Shown: one piece after another, positions 27,206-36,400 of the stretch | Layout of the letters: every line of letters begins with the position of its first letter | Numbering within the stretch: the stretch's first letter is position 1 | Origin: Saccharothrix tamanrassetensis | Lineage (GTDB): Bacteria; Actinomycetota; Actinomycetes; Mycobacteriales; Pseudonocardiaceae | NCBI RefSeq assembly: GCF_014203665.1 | Contig: NZ_JACHJN010000001.1 | Location: 744,001-808,000 of the forward strand | Direction of reading: 5' to 3' | Length of the DNA: 64,000 nt | Made by a program: the position numbers and the translations under genes | Notes under the pieces: generated by a model | Seen by the model: only the letters and a program-made list of their open reading frames with translations | The model's database searches: none | What the model was told of the DNA's origin: nothing

Positions 27206-27389
27206 CATCGCCTACCAGGTGCTGGTCAACGACGAGGGCCAGTACTCGCTGTGGCCCGCGCACCAGGCCGTGCCGGCGGGTTGGGTGGCTGACGGGAAGA
27301 CCGGGACCATGGACGAGTGCTCGGCTTACGTGGACTCGGTGTGGACGGACATGCGGCCGAAGTCGCTGCGGGATGCCATGAGCGGCTGA
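27195..27389 (+). CDS. mbtH: MbtH-family NRPS chaperone 1
   Basis: A 64-residue protein with the family pattern NDEGQYSLWP, PAGW, and a C-terminal YVDSVWTDMRPKSL. MbtH proteins bind NRPS adenylation domains and are often needed for their solubility and activity. The ATG at 27195 is preferred because GGAAGG lies 8-9 bases before it; an in-frame GTG at 27186 would give a slightly longer form. The gene overlaps the end of the exporter gene by 11 bases. It is the last gene of the plus-strand NRPS operon and probably serves modules 1-8. A divergent paralogue lies at 31091-31318. Confidence 0.95.
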   Translation: MRSDIAYQVLVNDEGQYSLWPAHQAVPAGWVADGKTGTMDECSAYVDSVWTDMRPKSLRDAMSG

Positions 27390-27459
27390 CCTCGGGTTCT
27401 GGGGTCCGGCGCTCGGGGCGCTCCGTTCAAGACTTCCTGAGGTGTGCCTGTCTGGCGAG

Positions 27460-27502
27460 GTCAGGGCAGGTCAAGCGGAAAGCGTGCTTGACCTGCCCTG
27501 AC
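27460..27502. terminator. Perfect 17-bp hairpin between convergent genes
   Basis: Perfect inverted repeat: arms 27460-27476 and 27486-27502, with a 9-base loop. It sits 70 bp after the MbtH stop and 65 bp beyond the end of the minus-strand gene at 27568. It probably terminates both convergent transcripts. No long T run follows, as is common in actinomycetes. The rest of 27390-27567 shows no gene. Confidence 0.8.
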
Positions 27503-27567
27503 AAGCGCGGTAGCCCTGCGGGCAGGCCATACGGGGAGAACACGCGCAGTGGCGCGAGGACCAGGTG

Positions 27568-28161
27568 CTAGAGAGGTAGCGGTTCGGTGATCTCCAGGCC
27601 TGCGTCGACAGCGGCCACGAGGAGTTCTGCCTGCTGCGGCGAGTAAGTCCTCGCCCACGTCCGGAGGGTTCCGAGGAACGCGGTCAGATCGCGCTGCGCC
27701 TGTCTCAGCATTCCGGGGAGTGCCTGGCGTGGAACGTCCAGGTGCGGCCCGTCGTGGCCCTCGCCGGGCCACACCCGCACCACGTCGCCGACGTACTCCA
27801 CCCAAGGCCCCGGCCCGAGTTCGACGTCCGCGCGGTACAGCGTGGCGAGCCAGGTGCGCCACGCGAACAGGTTGCTGCGCGGGCCCGGCTCCGCCTGTGC
27901 GCCCTCGCCGTCGTGCAGCAGCAGGCCACCGGGCGCGTAGAGGGTGTCGAAGCCGATCAGCTCCCGCACCGCCTCGTCCGCGGTGGCGGCGTCGGTTCCG
28001 CCGCTGTGGAAGTACATCGCGCACAACGCGCTGCCCACGTCGTCCTGGCCGGTGCTGTCATCGAGTCGCAGCCAGTTCCCCTCCGGGGCGGACACCGGCC
28101 AGAGGTCGAATCCCTCGCCCGGTGGCGTGAAGCTGCATATCACTGGCGAGAAGTACGGCAC
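27568..28161 (-). CDS. Hypothetical protein, 197 aa
   Basis: I do not recognise this protein. It starts at a GTG (28161) and has no signal peptide, no membrane segment and no cofactor motif that I can see. The sequence is acidic, with clusters such as GEGAQAEPGP and GPHLD, and a Trp-containing middle (FAWRTWLATLYRADVELGPGPWVEYVG). The C-terminal third looks helical and soluble. It lies 84 bp beyond the flavin reductase stop on the same strand, behind a strong hairpin, so it may be transcribed separately. Codon usage matches the neighbours. It could be a cluster passenger or an immunity protein; nothing in the sequence decides this. The start is uncertain because the ribosome binding site is weak. 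Confidence 0.6.
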   Translation of the reverse strand: MPYFSPVICSFTPPGEGFDLWPVSAPEGNWLRLDDSTGQDDVGSALCAMYFHSGGTDAATADEAVRELIGFDTLYAPGGLLLHDGEGAQAEPGPRSNLFAWRTWLATLYRADVELGPGPWVEYVGDVVRVWPGEGHDGPHLDVPRQALPGMLRQAQRDLTAFLGTLRTWARTYSPQQAELLVAAVDAGLEITEPLPL

Positions 28162-28182
28162 TGTTCCGAGGCTAGCGCCGAA

Positions 28183-28214
28183 ATCGCCCCGGCGGGGTGC
28201 TCCGCCGGGGCGAT
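28183..28214 (-). terminator. 13-bp hairpin after the flavin reductase gene
   Basis: Perfect inverted repeat: arms 28183-28195 and 28202-28214, with a 6-base loop. It lies 31 bp beyond the stop of the minus-strand flavin reductase and is followed on that strand by a short TTTC. It probably ends the MbtH2-ABC-antiporter-reductase transcript. A smaller 7-bp palindrome (28234-28249) overlaps the reductase stop codon. Confidence 0.72.
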
Positions 28215-28245
28215 CATCGGACGGCGAGCAGCCGTAGGGCAGGCC

Positions 28246-28767
28246 CTACCGGCTTTCGGCGGCTTCCCCGGCCCGCCACACCTGGTATTCACGCATGCCG
28301 TACAGCAAAGGCAGATGCCCGGATTCCTGTGCCACCTGGAATGTCTCCCCGAACACCACGGTGTGGTCCCCCACCGGCTCGGTCCGGCTCACCCGGCAGT
28401 CCGCCACCGCGTGCGCGTCCTCCACCAGGTGTGGCCCACCGGCACCGGGCGGTTGCCGCCACGGGATGAGGTCGAAGCGGTCCGGAGCGCCCGAGGCGAA
28501 CAGCTCGGCCACGGGCCTGGCGTTGCCGTGCAGGAAGTTCACCGCGAACTTGCCGTGCCCGAGCACCGCGTCCAGGGTCGGGCTGCCGTTGCGCAGGCAC
28601 ACCAGCAGCGTCGGCGGCGAGAGCGTCACGCTGCACACCGACGACACCGTCATGCCCCTGGGCTCACCGTCCGGCGCGGTCGTGGTGATGATGGCGACGC
28701 CGGTCGGGAAGTGGGACATCAGGGTGCGGAAATCGGCTACCGGGATGACGGGGAGCGACTGGGTCAT
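28246..28767 (-). CDS. Flavin reductase (FMN/FAD:NAD(P)H, HpaC/RebF type)
   Basis: A 173-residue protein of the flavin reductase-like domain family. Typical features are the N-terminal FRTLMSHFPTGVAIITT, the GMTVSSVCSVTLSPPTLLVCLR core that binds flavin, and GKFAVNFLH. Such enzymes supply free reduced flavin to two-component monooxygenases and halogenases. The obvious client here is the tryptophan halogenase at 50696-52288, which needs FADH2. The gene starts with an ATGA overlap on the antiporter stop and ends the minus-strand operon. Pairing with the halogenase is inferred from family knowledge, since the genes are about 22 kb apart. Confidence 0.88.
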   Translation of the reverse strand: MTQSLPVIPVADFRTLMSHFPTGVAIITTTAPDGEPRGMTVSSVCSVTLSPPTLLVCLRNGSPTLDAVLGHGKFAVNFLHGNARPVAELFASGAPDRFDLIPWRQPPGAGGPHLVEDAHAVADCRVSRTEPVGDHTVVFGETFQVAQESGHLPLLYGMREYQVWRAGEAAESR

Positions 28768-30026
28768 GGCGTACCGCCTGGCAAGTCGGGAACGAGCTGT
28801 CGTGGCACGGCGGCGTTCCGGCGCGCGCGGCGTTCGATCAGGGACAGCAGGGGGCCGGTCATCGCGGTCGTCACCAGGGCCATCACCACCAGGGCCAGGA
28901 AGAGCTGCACGGACAGCAGTCCGGCGCTGTACCCGGCCTGGAGCACCACGATCTCGGTCAGCCCCCTGGTGTTCAGCAGGACGCCGACGGTGAGCGCGGT
29001 GCGGCGGTCCTGGCCGCCGAGCCGTGCGCCCAGGTAGCCGCCGCCGATCTTGCCCGCGACGGCGAGCACCAGCGCGATCAGGATGGCGGCCCACGGCACG
29101 GCCGCACGCGGCGCGTTCGCCACGCCCATGCCCGCCACCACGAAGAACACCGGCACCAGGAGCCTGCCGGTCCGCATGATCGGCCGCACGACGCCCGCCC
29201 ACGGTCCGCCGGGCACCGCCAGGCCCACCACGAACGCGCCGAACACGGCGGTCAGGCCCCAGTGCTCGAACTGGAACGCGGCCAGCAGCGCGAGCACCGC
29301 GACGCCGACCCCGGTGGCTTTGGGGAACCGCTCCGCGATCGCGGTAGGGGCTTTGCCGCGCAACAGGATCCGCCCGACCACGGTCACCGCGACGCCCACC
29401 GCGAGCAGGATCAGCGAGACCAGCACACCGCCGGAGATGCCGACCGCGACGACCAGCAGCAGCCACGCGGCGGAGTCGGTGACGACGGCGGCGGCCATGG
29501 CCAGCTTGCCCGTGGGGCTGTCCACCATCCGCCGGTCTTCCAGGATCCGCGCCAGCACCGGCACGGCCGTCACGCTCAACGCCACGGCGACCATCAGCAC
29601 CAGAGCGGGCGCGGGTGCGCTCCCACGCACGTCCGGACCGGCGGCCAGCAGCACCCAGGCCGCCATCGCCAGGCCGGCCAGCAGGGCCGGCACGAACGAC
29701 CCGGCGGTCACCCAGCCCACGGCCCGCGCGCCCAGCCCGGACCGGCCGTGCCGCAGTTCGTGCGCCACCCCGACCAGGAACAGCACCAGCCCGATCTGGC
29801 CGAGCACCTTCAACGGGCCCACCACTCCCGCCGGCAGGACACCGGCCAGTCCGGTCGTGCCGCCGACGGCCAGCACCGCCGGCACGACCAGGATGCCCGC
29901 CAGGATCTCGCCGACCACCTCCGGCTGACGTGCCGCGCGAGCCGCCCGACGGCCGAGGTGCGCGGCGAGCAGCACGGCCGCGAGCACCGCGGCGACGTGC
30001 CCCGCGTGCAGCAGGAGGTCGCTCAT
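28764..30026 (-). CDS. Cation/proton antiporter, CPA2 (KefB/NapA-like) membrane domain
   Basis: A 420-residue polytopic protein with about twelve hydrophobic segments and no RCK/TrkA-type nucleotide-binding tail. Family marks are PEVVGEILAGI near residue 36, SVTAVPVLARIL in the middle, and LLNTRGLTEIVVL in the last third, where these transporters have conserved NTRG-type sequences. Monovalent cation/H+ antiport is the family function. The ATG at 30026 is preferred because GGTGGGGG precedes it; an in-frame GTG at 30041 is possible. It overlaps the flavin reductase by ATGA. Antiporters of this type recur in glycopeptide and lipopeptide clusters and may counter membrane stress from a cationic product, but that is inference. 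Confidence 0.85.
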   Translation of the reverse strand: MSDLLLHAGHVAAVLAAVLLAAHLGRRAARAARQPEVVGEILAGILVVPAVLAVGGTTGLAGVLPAGVVGPLKVLGQIGLVLFLVGVAHELRHGRSGLGARAVGWVTAGSFVPALLAGLAMAAWVLLAAGPDVRGSAPAPALVLMVAVALSVTAVPVLARILEDRRMVDSPTGKLAMAAAVVTDSAAWLLLVVAVGISGGVLVSLILLAVGVAVTVVGRILLRGKAPTAIAERFPKATGVGVAVLALLAAFQFEHWGLTAVFGAFVVGLAVPGGPWAGVVRPIMRTGRLLVPVFFVVAGMGVANAPRAAVPWAAILIALVLAVAGKIGGGYLGARLGGQDRRTALTVGVLLNTRGLTEIVVLQAGYSAGLLSVQLFLALVVMALVTTAMTGPLLSLIERRARRNAAVPRQLVPDLPGGTP

Positions 30027-30146
30027 GTCCGTGACCCCCACCGTCCGGCGGTGCGGCGGTACCTGCTCATGGACAGCGCGCGGCTGCCCGCGAAGTTCTG
30101 CGTGCGGTGGGACACGGCCGGTTTCCTTCCTGCTCGGTGTGGTTCC

Positions 30147-31091
30147 CTACTGGTCGGTCGGGTGTCCGACGAGGTTGAAGAACACGTCGTCCAGGGTCGG
30201 GCGGCGCAGGGAGAAGTCCGCGACGTCGACCCCGGCGTCCCGCAGTGCCACGGCGGCGGCCGCGATGCCGTCCATGCCGTCCCGCAGCTGGAGCTTCACC
30301 AGGCCCTTCTCCGCGTCGACGGTGGGCGTGTCGACCGCCAGGGGCCCGAGGACGGAGAGGGCGTCGGGCGTCCGGTCCGGCAGCGCGACCGCGACCTCCA
30401 GCCACTCCTGGCCGACCTTGCGCTTGAGCTCGTCGGGAGTGCCGTCGGCGATGACGCGGCCCGCCGCGATGACCACGATCTGGTCGGCCAGGTAGTCGGC
30501 CTCCTCCAGGTACTGGGTGGTCAGCAGCACGGTCACGCCGTCGTCCACCAGGCCGCGCACGGTGTTCCACAGCGCCTGCCTGCTCGCCGGGTCCAGGCCG
30601 GTGGTGGGCTCGTCCAGGAACAGCACCTGCGGGTGGCCGACCAGGCAGCTGGCCAGGTCCAGCCGGCGGCGCATCCCGCCGGAGTAGGTGCCCACCGGGC
30701 GGTCGCCCGCCGCGACGAGGTCGAAGCGCTCCAACAGCTCCTTGGCACGCCCGCGCGCGCCGTCCCGGCCGAGGTGCAGCAGCTTGCCCAGCAGCACCAG
30801 GTTCTCCCGGCCGGTGAGCAGCTCGTCCACGGCGGCGTTCTGACCGGCCAGGCCGATCCGGCGGCGCACCTCCCGCGGTTGCTTCACCACGTCGAACCCG
30901 GCGACCTTCGCGGTGCCGCCGTCGGGTTCGAGCAGGGTCGCCATGACGCGGACGGCGGTGGTCTTGCCCGCGCCGTTGGGGCCGAGCACGCCGAGCACCG
31001 ACCCGGTGCGCACGGACAGGTCGACGCCTCGCAGCGCGTGGGTCTTGTCGTAGGTCTTGCGGAGGCCGGAGACTTCGATCGCGAGGTCCAT
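30147..31091 (-). CDS. ABC transporter ATP-binding protein, DrrA type
   Basis: A 314-residue ATPase. Walker A is GPNGAGKTT, the signature is YSGGMRRR, and Walker B is VLFLDEPTTGLDP, followed by the H-loop region. Length and the C-terminal extension match the DrrA group that exports antibiotics with an ABC-2 permease. Its likely partner permease is at 32640-33452, separated from it by the P450 and MbtH2 genes. The ATG overlaps the MbtH2 stop as ATGA. The 120 bp between this gene and the antiporter (30027-30146) hold nothing I recognise. Confidence 0.93.
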   Translation of the reverse strand: MDLAIEVSGLRKTYDKTHALRGVDLSVRTGSVLGVLGPNGAGKTTAVRVMATLLEPDGGTAKVAGFDVVKQPREVRRRIGLAGQNAAVDELLTGRENLVLLGKLLHLGRDGARGRAKELLERFDLVAAGDRPVGTYSGGMRRRLDLASCLVGHPQVLFLDEPTTGLDPASRQALWNTVRGLVDDGVTVLLTTQYLEEADYLADQIVVIAAGRVIADGTPDELKRKVGQEWLEVAVALPDRTPDALSVLGPLAVDTPTVDAEKGLVKLQLRDGMDGIAAAAVALRDAGVDVADFSLRRPTLDDVFFNLVGHPTDQ

Positions 31092-31318
31092 CAGCTCGCC
31101 TTGCTCTCGTTGCGGTCGTGTGCCTCGCGGAGGCTGCGCGGACGCATGTCGGTCCAGTTGTCCTCCACGTAGGACAGTGCCGCGTCCCGCGTGGTCTCCT
31201 CCAGTGCCACGGTCCACCCGGCCGGCACGCGGGCGAACGCGGGCCACAGGCAGTGCTGGCCTTCTTCGTTCACCAGCACCAGAAACCGACCGTCCTGGTC
31301 GTCAAAGGGGTTCGTCAC
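31091..31318 (-). CDS. mbtH: MbtH-family NRPS chaperone 2
   Basis: A 75-residue protein starting at GTG 31318, with GGAGAG a few bases upstream. Family marks are [16 protein letters not shown], and [17 protein letters not shown]. It is longer than the copy at 27195 and differs from it at many positions, so it is not a recent duplicate. It is the first gene after the repeat-containing promoter at 31365-31407 and probably serves the minus-strand NRPS (modules 9-12), although cross-talk between MbtH proteins is common. Confidence 0.94.
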   Translation of the reverse strand: MTNPFDDQDGRFLVLVNEEGQHCLWPAFARVPAGWTVALEETTRDAALSYVEDNWTDMRPRSLREAHDRNESKAS

Positions 31319-31364
31319 TTCGGCTCTCCGTACCCTCGCGGTGGGAATGGACCCCAGTGGCCCA

Positions 31365-31407
31365 ATGCTTCAGACCCGCGCTGACAGCGCGCTGACGGAT
31401 CGGTGAT
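31365..31407 (-). promoter_or_regulatory. 11-bp direct-repeat promoter upstream of MbtH2
   Basis: On the minus strand, GTCAGC occurs at 31396-31391 and 31385-31380, exactly 11 bp apart. A weaker third copy (ATCACC) occurs at 31407-31402, again 11 bp away. Nine bases after the last repeat comes AAGCAT (31370-31365), which has the A and T of a -10 hexamer. The start codon lies about 46 bp further on. The same layout recurs at 50375 and 59149. Such repeats fit binding by a SARP or another OmpR-fold activator. The whole site lies in the 91-bp gap between the P450 and MbtH2. Confidence 0.78.
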
Positions 31408-31409
31408 GG

Positions 31410-32624
31410 TCAGGCCTTCTCCGGCACCAGTTCCACCGGCAGGCTGCTGTACCCGTACACGAAGTTCGAGTACAGCCGGGTGCCCGGCCCCGGCACGCGG
31501 ATCTCGGACACCAGGTCGCGCAGGCCTTCCAGCACCGAGCCGACGTGGGCGCGGCCCAGGAACGCGCCCAGGCAGAAGTGCGGGCCGAAGCCGAACGCGA
31601 TGTGCCGGTTGGGGGTGCGCGCCAGGTCGAACCGCGTCGGGTCGGGGAACACCTCCTCGTCGAAGTTCGCCGAGCTGTTCCACAGCGTCACCACGTCGTC
31701 CGCGCGGATCGTCCGCCCGCCCAGCTCGACGTCCTCCACCGCGCGGCGGCCGAAGTGCATCGCCGGGGTGGTCCACCGCAGCACCTCTTCGGTGGCGGTG
31801 TCGATGCCGACCTCACCCGACTTGAGTTTGCGCCACTGCTCGGGGTTCTGGGCGAGCGCGAGGATCGCGCCGATGGACGACATCCGGCTGGACTCGTCGG
31901 CACCGAGGATGAGGCTGTAGGAGTTGAACACCACCTCGTCCTCGGCCAGCGGCGCGCCGTCGACCAGGCCGTTGGCCAGTGTCGACAGCACGTCGTCACC
32001 GGGGTTGCGGCGGCGCTGGTCGGCCAGGTCGGAGAAGTAGAGCAGGATCTCGTTGCGCGCCAGCCACTCGTCCATCTGCGAGTCCTCGGAGCTGACCCGG
32101 CTGAGCGTGCGGTTGTTCCAGTCCACCAGCCGGGCGCGGTCGGCGACCGGCACGTCCATCAGGTCGCCGATGGTGTTGATCGGGATGTGGTCGGCGACGT
32201 CGGTGGCGAAGTCGCACTCGCCGCGCGCGATCACGTCCTCCAGCAGACCCCTGGTGCGCTTGCGGACCTGCTCGGCCACGGCCTCCAACAGCCGGGGCGA
32301 GAAGGACTTCAGCATCAGGTTGCGCACCGCGCGGTGCCGGGCGCCGTCGGTGACGGCGAGCATCTTGCCGGACGCGGAGTCGTTGCCCTGCAGGAGCGTG
32401 GTGAGCACGTTGCCGCGCTCGGAGGTGAGCCTCTTGTTGTCCTTGTAGGCGGTGACGCAGTCGGCGTAGCGGGAGACGACCCAGAAGCCGGGGTTGTCCC
32501 CGCGCGGCTCGTTCCAGTGCACGGGGCTCTCCGCGCGCAGGGTGCGCCACAGCTCGGTCAGGTCGACGTCCAGGAACGTCTGCGGGTCGGCGAGGTCGAG
32601 GGTCGCCAGGTCGGCGGCGGTCAT
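31410..32624 (-). CDS. Cytochrome P450
   Basis: A 404-residue soluble bacterial P450. The K-helix ExxR is EEVLRW, and the haem loop is FGFGPHFCLGAFLGR with the ligand cysteine. The I-helix reads LILGADESSRMS, so the usual acid-threonine pair of oxygen activation is Glu-Ser. That is still compatible with activity and occurs in some P450 groups. Length and motifs fit P450s that hydroxylate or cross-link carrier-bound residues. The gene lies between the NRPS/permease block and MbtH2, with AAAGGGA before the ATG. The likely role is oxidation of an amino acid or of the peptide; the target cannot be read from sequence. Confidence 0.93.
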   Translation of the reverse strand: MTAADLATLDLADPQTFLDVDLTELWRTLRAESPVHWNEPRGDNPGFWVVSRYADCVTAYKDNKRLTSERGNVLTTLLQGNDSASGKMLAVTDGARHRAVRNLMLKSFSPRLLEAVAEQVRKRTRGLLEDVIARGECDFATDVADHIPINTIGDLMDVPVADRARLVDWNNRTLSRVSSEDSQMDEWLARNEILLYFSDLADQRRRNPGDDVLSTLANGLVDGAPLAEDEVVFNSYSLILGADESSRMSSIGAILALAQNPEQWRKLKSGEVGIDTATEEVLRWTTPAMHFGRRAVEDVELGGRTIRADDVVTLWNSSANFDEEVFPDPTRFDLARTPNRHIAFGFGPHFCLGAFLGRAHVGSVLEGLRDLVSEIRVPGPGTRLYSNFVYGYSSLPVELVPEKA

Positions 32625-32639
32625 CTTCGGGCGTCCCTT

Positions 32640-33452
32640 TCAGGCGTTGCGGTAGCGGCGGACGCTGAGGTACGAGGTGACGACGAACAGCGTGCCGAGC
32701 GACACCAGGATCACGGTGCTCGGGTTCTCCGCAGGGAAACCGCCGCTGTCCGCGACGGGGTTGCCCCACAGTTCCCGGCAGGCGGCGATCACCGAGCTGA
32801 CCGGGTTCCACTGGGCGATGGGCTGGATCCAGCCGGGCAGCTTCTCCACCGACAGGAACCCCGTCGACATGAACGAGAAGACGACCGCGACCAGCCCGCC
32901 GACGGATTCGATGGTCTCCAGGTTGCGGGACGCCATGCCCAGCAGCACCCCGACCCAGAGCACGGTGAAGATGAACACCGCCACCAGGGCGAACCCGGCC
33001 AGCGTCGGCAGGAAGCCGGTGTGCGAGCGCCAGCCGAACAGCAGGCCGAACGCCGTCACGACGGCCAGCCCGATCAGGCTGATGGCGAGGTCCGCGATGG
33101 TGTGCCCGATGAGGACCGCGGAACGCGAGATGGGCAACGACCGGAACCGGTCCACCAAGCCGCCCTGCACGTCCAGCGCCACCGCGATGGCGGTCGGACC
33201 GATGCTGGCCAACCCCACCTGCATCACCACGCCGGCGAAGATGAACTCGATGTAGTTGGTGCTGCCGGGGATCTCGATGGCGTTGGAGAACAGGTAGCCC
33301 AGCGCGATCATGGTGATCAGCGGGTTGAGCGTGATGCCCACCAGCCGGCCGGGGTTGCGGCGCAGCCGGCGCAACCGCCGGCCCGCGATGGCGAGCACCT
33401 CGGTGACCGGCGCGAGCGGTGTCTGCGCGGTCGGGACGTCGAGCGTGGTCAC
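32640..33452 (-). CDS. ABC-2 type permease, DrrB type
   Basis: A 270-residue membrane protein with six hydrophobic segments. It has the ABC-2 marks RRLRRNPGRLVGITLNPLITMIALGYLF at the N-terminus (charged amphipathic start, then the first segment) and ALDVQGGLVDRFRSLPISRSAVLIG in the middle. The start is a GTG overlapping the NRPS stop as GTGA; a longer frame exists upstream but would lie inside the NRPS gene. The likely partner is the DrrA-type ATPase at 30147-31091. The pair probably exports the peptide and gives self-resistance. The P450 starts 15 bp after its stop. Confidence 0.92.
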   Translation of the reverse strand: MTTLDVPTAQTPLAPVTEVLAIAGRRLRRLRRNPGRLVGITLNPLITMIALGYLFSNAIEIPGSTNYIEFIFAGVVMQVGLASIGPTAIAVALDVQGGLVDRFRSLPISRSAVLIGHTIADLAISLIGLAVVTAFGLLFGWRSHTGFLPTLAGFALVAVFIFTVLWVGVLLGMASRNLETIESVGGLVAVVFSFMSTGFLSVEKLPGWIQPIAQWNPVSSVIAACRELWGNPVADSGGFPAENPSTVILVSLGTLFVVTSYLSVRRYRNA

Positions 33453-36400
33453 GGTCGTGCCTCCCGGATCTGGTTGCCCTGCACCCGGCGGAGCTCTTCC
33501 GCGACCGCCGCGCCGATCAGCGCCTGCGGCTCGGGGTGCATCATGTACTCGTGCCCACAGGGCACCCGGTGCGTGCGGACCTCGCCGCCGACGTGCGCGG
33601 TCCACGAGTCCGCCAGTTCGGCGACCTCGGCCTCGGACCGGTCCCGCACCGCGGCGAACAGCACCAGGTCGCCGTGGAAGGTGCGCGGGGTGAAGCGCTC
33701 CATGATCCGGCCGTGGTTGCGCACCACGGACAGCATCGCCAGCAGCCGCTGCTCCCCCAGGTCCGCCAACGGGTGCCGGTCGCGGCGCAGCACCTCCACC
33801 ACGTCACCGGGCTGGAGGTCGCGGCCGGCGAACTCCTCGCGGTCGTGGCCGATGACCTCCATCACGCGCAGCAGGAGCTCGTCGTCCGAGAGGTCCTCGT
33901 CCTCCGTGCCGGGGCGGTGCGGGTAGCCGTCCAGGTTCGCGACCAGCGCCACCTCGTCGCCGTTGTCCTGGAGCCGCACCGCGAGTTCCTGCGCCAGCAC
34001 ACCGCCGAACGACCAGCCGAGCAGGTGGTACGGCCCCTCGGCCTGGACCTGCTTGAGGTAGCCCAGGTACTCCCGCGCCACCGCCTCGATGCTGTCCGGC
34101 AACGGGGCGAGGTGGCCGACGCTCGGCGACTGGATGCCGTAGATCGGCACGTCCGGGTCGATCGACCGGGCCAGCCCGACGTACGGCAGGCTGGACCCCA
34201 GGCCGCTGTGCAGCACGAACAACGGCGGCTTGGTGCCGTCCGGGCGGATCGGCAGCACCACGGCGAACGGGTCGAGCGGGTCGTCCCCGGCCTCCAGCGC
34301 GCGCACCTCGTCGAACACCCTGGCCACCGCCGACGCCCCGGCGGCGGGCACGTCCTGCTCCTGCGCGACGCTCGCCAGCCCTTCGGTGGTCTTGTGCACG
34401 AAGACGTCCGCGATGGTGAACCGCAGCCCGGCCTTGCGCGCCCGGCTGACCACACCAGTCGCGAGCAGCGAATGGCCGCCCAGCTCGAAGAAGTCGTCGT
34501 CCACCCGCACCTCCGGCAGGCCGAGCACGTCCGCGAACACCTGGCACAGCACCTTCTCGGCGGCCGTGGCCGGTGCACGGGACGGTGTGCGGTCGGCCGA
34601 GTCCGGCGCCGGGAGCGCGGCCCGGTCGACCTTTCCGTTGGTGTTCAGCGGGAACCGCTCCAACGCGACCAGCGCCGACGGGATCATGTGGTCCGGCAGC
34701 GCCTCGCCGAGCCTGCGCCGCACCACCACCGGCTCCGGCACGTCGGAGCCGACCACGTACCCGACGAGCCGGCCGTTGTCCGCGACCACCACCGCGTCCG
34801 AGATCCCCGGCACGGCCCGCAGCGCGGCCTCCACCTCGCCCAGCTCGATCCGGAACCCGCGCACCTTGACCTGGTGGTCGCGGCGGCCCAGGAACTCGAT
34901 CTCGCCGTCGTCGTCCCACCGCACCACGTCGCCCGTGCGGTACATCCGGTCGCCGGCCTCGCCGAACGGGTCGGCCAGGAACCGGTCCGCGGTCGACGCC
35001 GTCCGGTTGAGGTACCCGCGCGCCAGGCCCTCGCCGCCGATGTACAGCTCACCGGGAACGCCGGGCGGCACGGGACGCAGTGCGTGGTCGAGCACGTAGA
35101 CCTTGGTGTTGCTGATGGGCTTGCCGATGGTCGGCTTGCCGCCGTCCACTTCGGACACGGTGGACCAGATCGTGGTCTCGGTCGGCCCGTACATGTTGCG
35201 CACGTCGGGTGTGAGTTCGTGCAGAGCCGCCGCCAACGCCTCGCTCAACGCCTCGCCACCGGTCATCACGACCCGCAGTCGGCGCAACGCGTCCGGGTCG
35301 GCGTCCACCAGTGCCTGCCACAAGCTCGGCGTGGCCTGCATGACGCTGGTCCGGGTTTCGACGAGCATCGCTCCCAGCGCCAGCGGATCGCGCACCACTT
35401 CCCGGTCGGCCACGATCAGCGTCGCCCCCGACACCAGCGGCACGAAGACCTCCAGGTTGGAGATGTCGAAGCCGAACGTGGTGACGGCGAGCAGCCGGTC
35501 GTCCCGGCTCATCGCCAGCCGCAGCCGCATGTCCGCGATCAGGTTGCGCAGGGCGCGGTGCGGGATCACCACGCCCTTGGGCCTGCCGGTGGAGCCCGAC
35601 GTGTAGATCACGTAAGCCGGGTGTTCAGGCCTCAGCGGCGCGTTGCGGTCCTTGTCGGTCACCTCGGCCGCACCGCCCCGGCCGCGCAGCACCCTGTCGA
35701 CCTCCGGCGCGTCCAGCAGCAGTACTTCCCCGGTCGGCGGCAGCTTGGCGGCCACTTCCGCCGTCGTGACGGTCAACGTCGGCTCGGCGTCCGCGAGGGT
35801 GAGCGCGATCCGGTCGGCCGGGTGCGCGGGGTCGATCGGCAGGAACGCGGCACCGGACTTGAGCACCGCCAACGCCGACACGACGAGGTCCGTGGAACGC
35901 GGCACCGCGATGGCCACGATCCGCTCCGGTCCCGCACCGCGCCGGATCAGCTCACGCGCCAGCCGGTTCGAGCGCGCGCCCAACTGCCGGTAGGTGTACT
36001 GGCCGTCCGGACCGACCAGCGCCGTCACGCCGGGGATCTGCTTGGTGCGGTTGGCGACCATGTCCGGCACCAGCGCGCGGTCCAGCTCCCGGGTGGTGTC
36101 GTTCCACTCCACCAGGATGCGGTGGCGCTCGTCGGGGCTGAGCACGTCCACGTCGCTGAGCGGCGCGTCCGGGTCGGCCACCACGGCGGTCAGCACCCGG
36201 ATCAAGCGTTGCGCCATTCTGTCCACAGTGGACTTGCGGAACAGGTCCGTGCGGTAGGCCAGGACGCCGTCCATGCCCGCCGGGTTGCCGTCGAGCTGTC
36301 GTTCCACCAGGTCGAAGGTCAGGTCGAACTTCGACCGGCCGGCCTTCATCGGCTCGACGGCGGCGTTGACGCCGGGCAGCGCCTCGGCTGCGTCGTCGTC

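Noticed and set aside
33453-33605. Longer start for the ABC-2 permease
   Set aside because: The extra N-terminus lies entirely within the NRPS thioesterase coding region and is not permease-like. The GTG at 33452 overlapping the NRPS stop fits the pattern of the operon.
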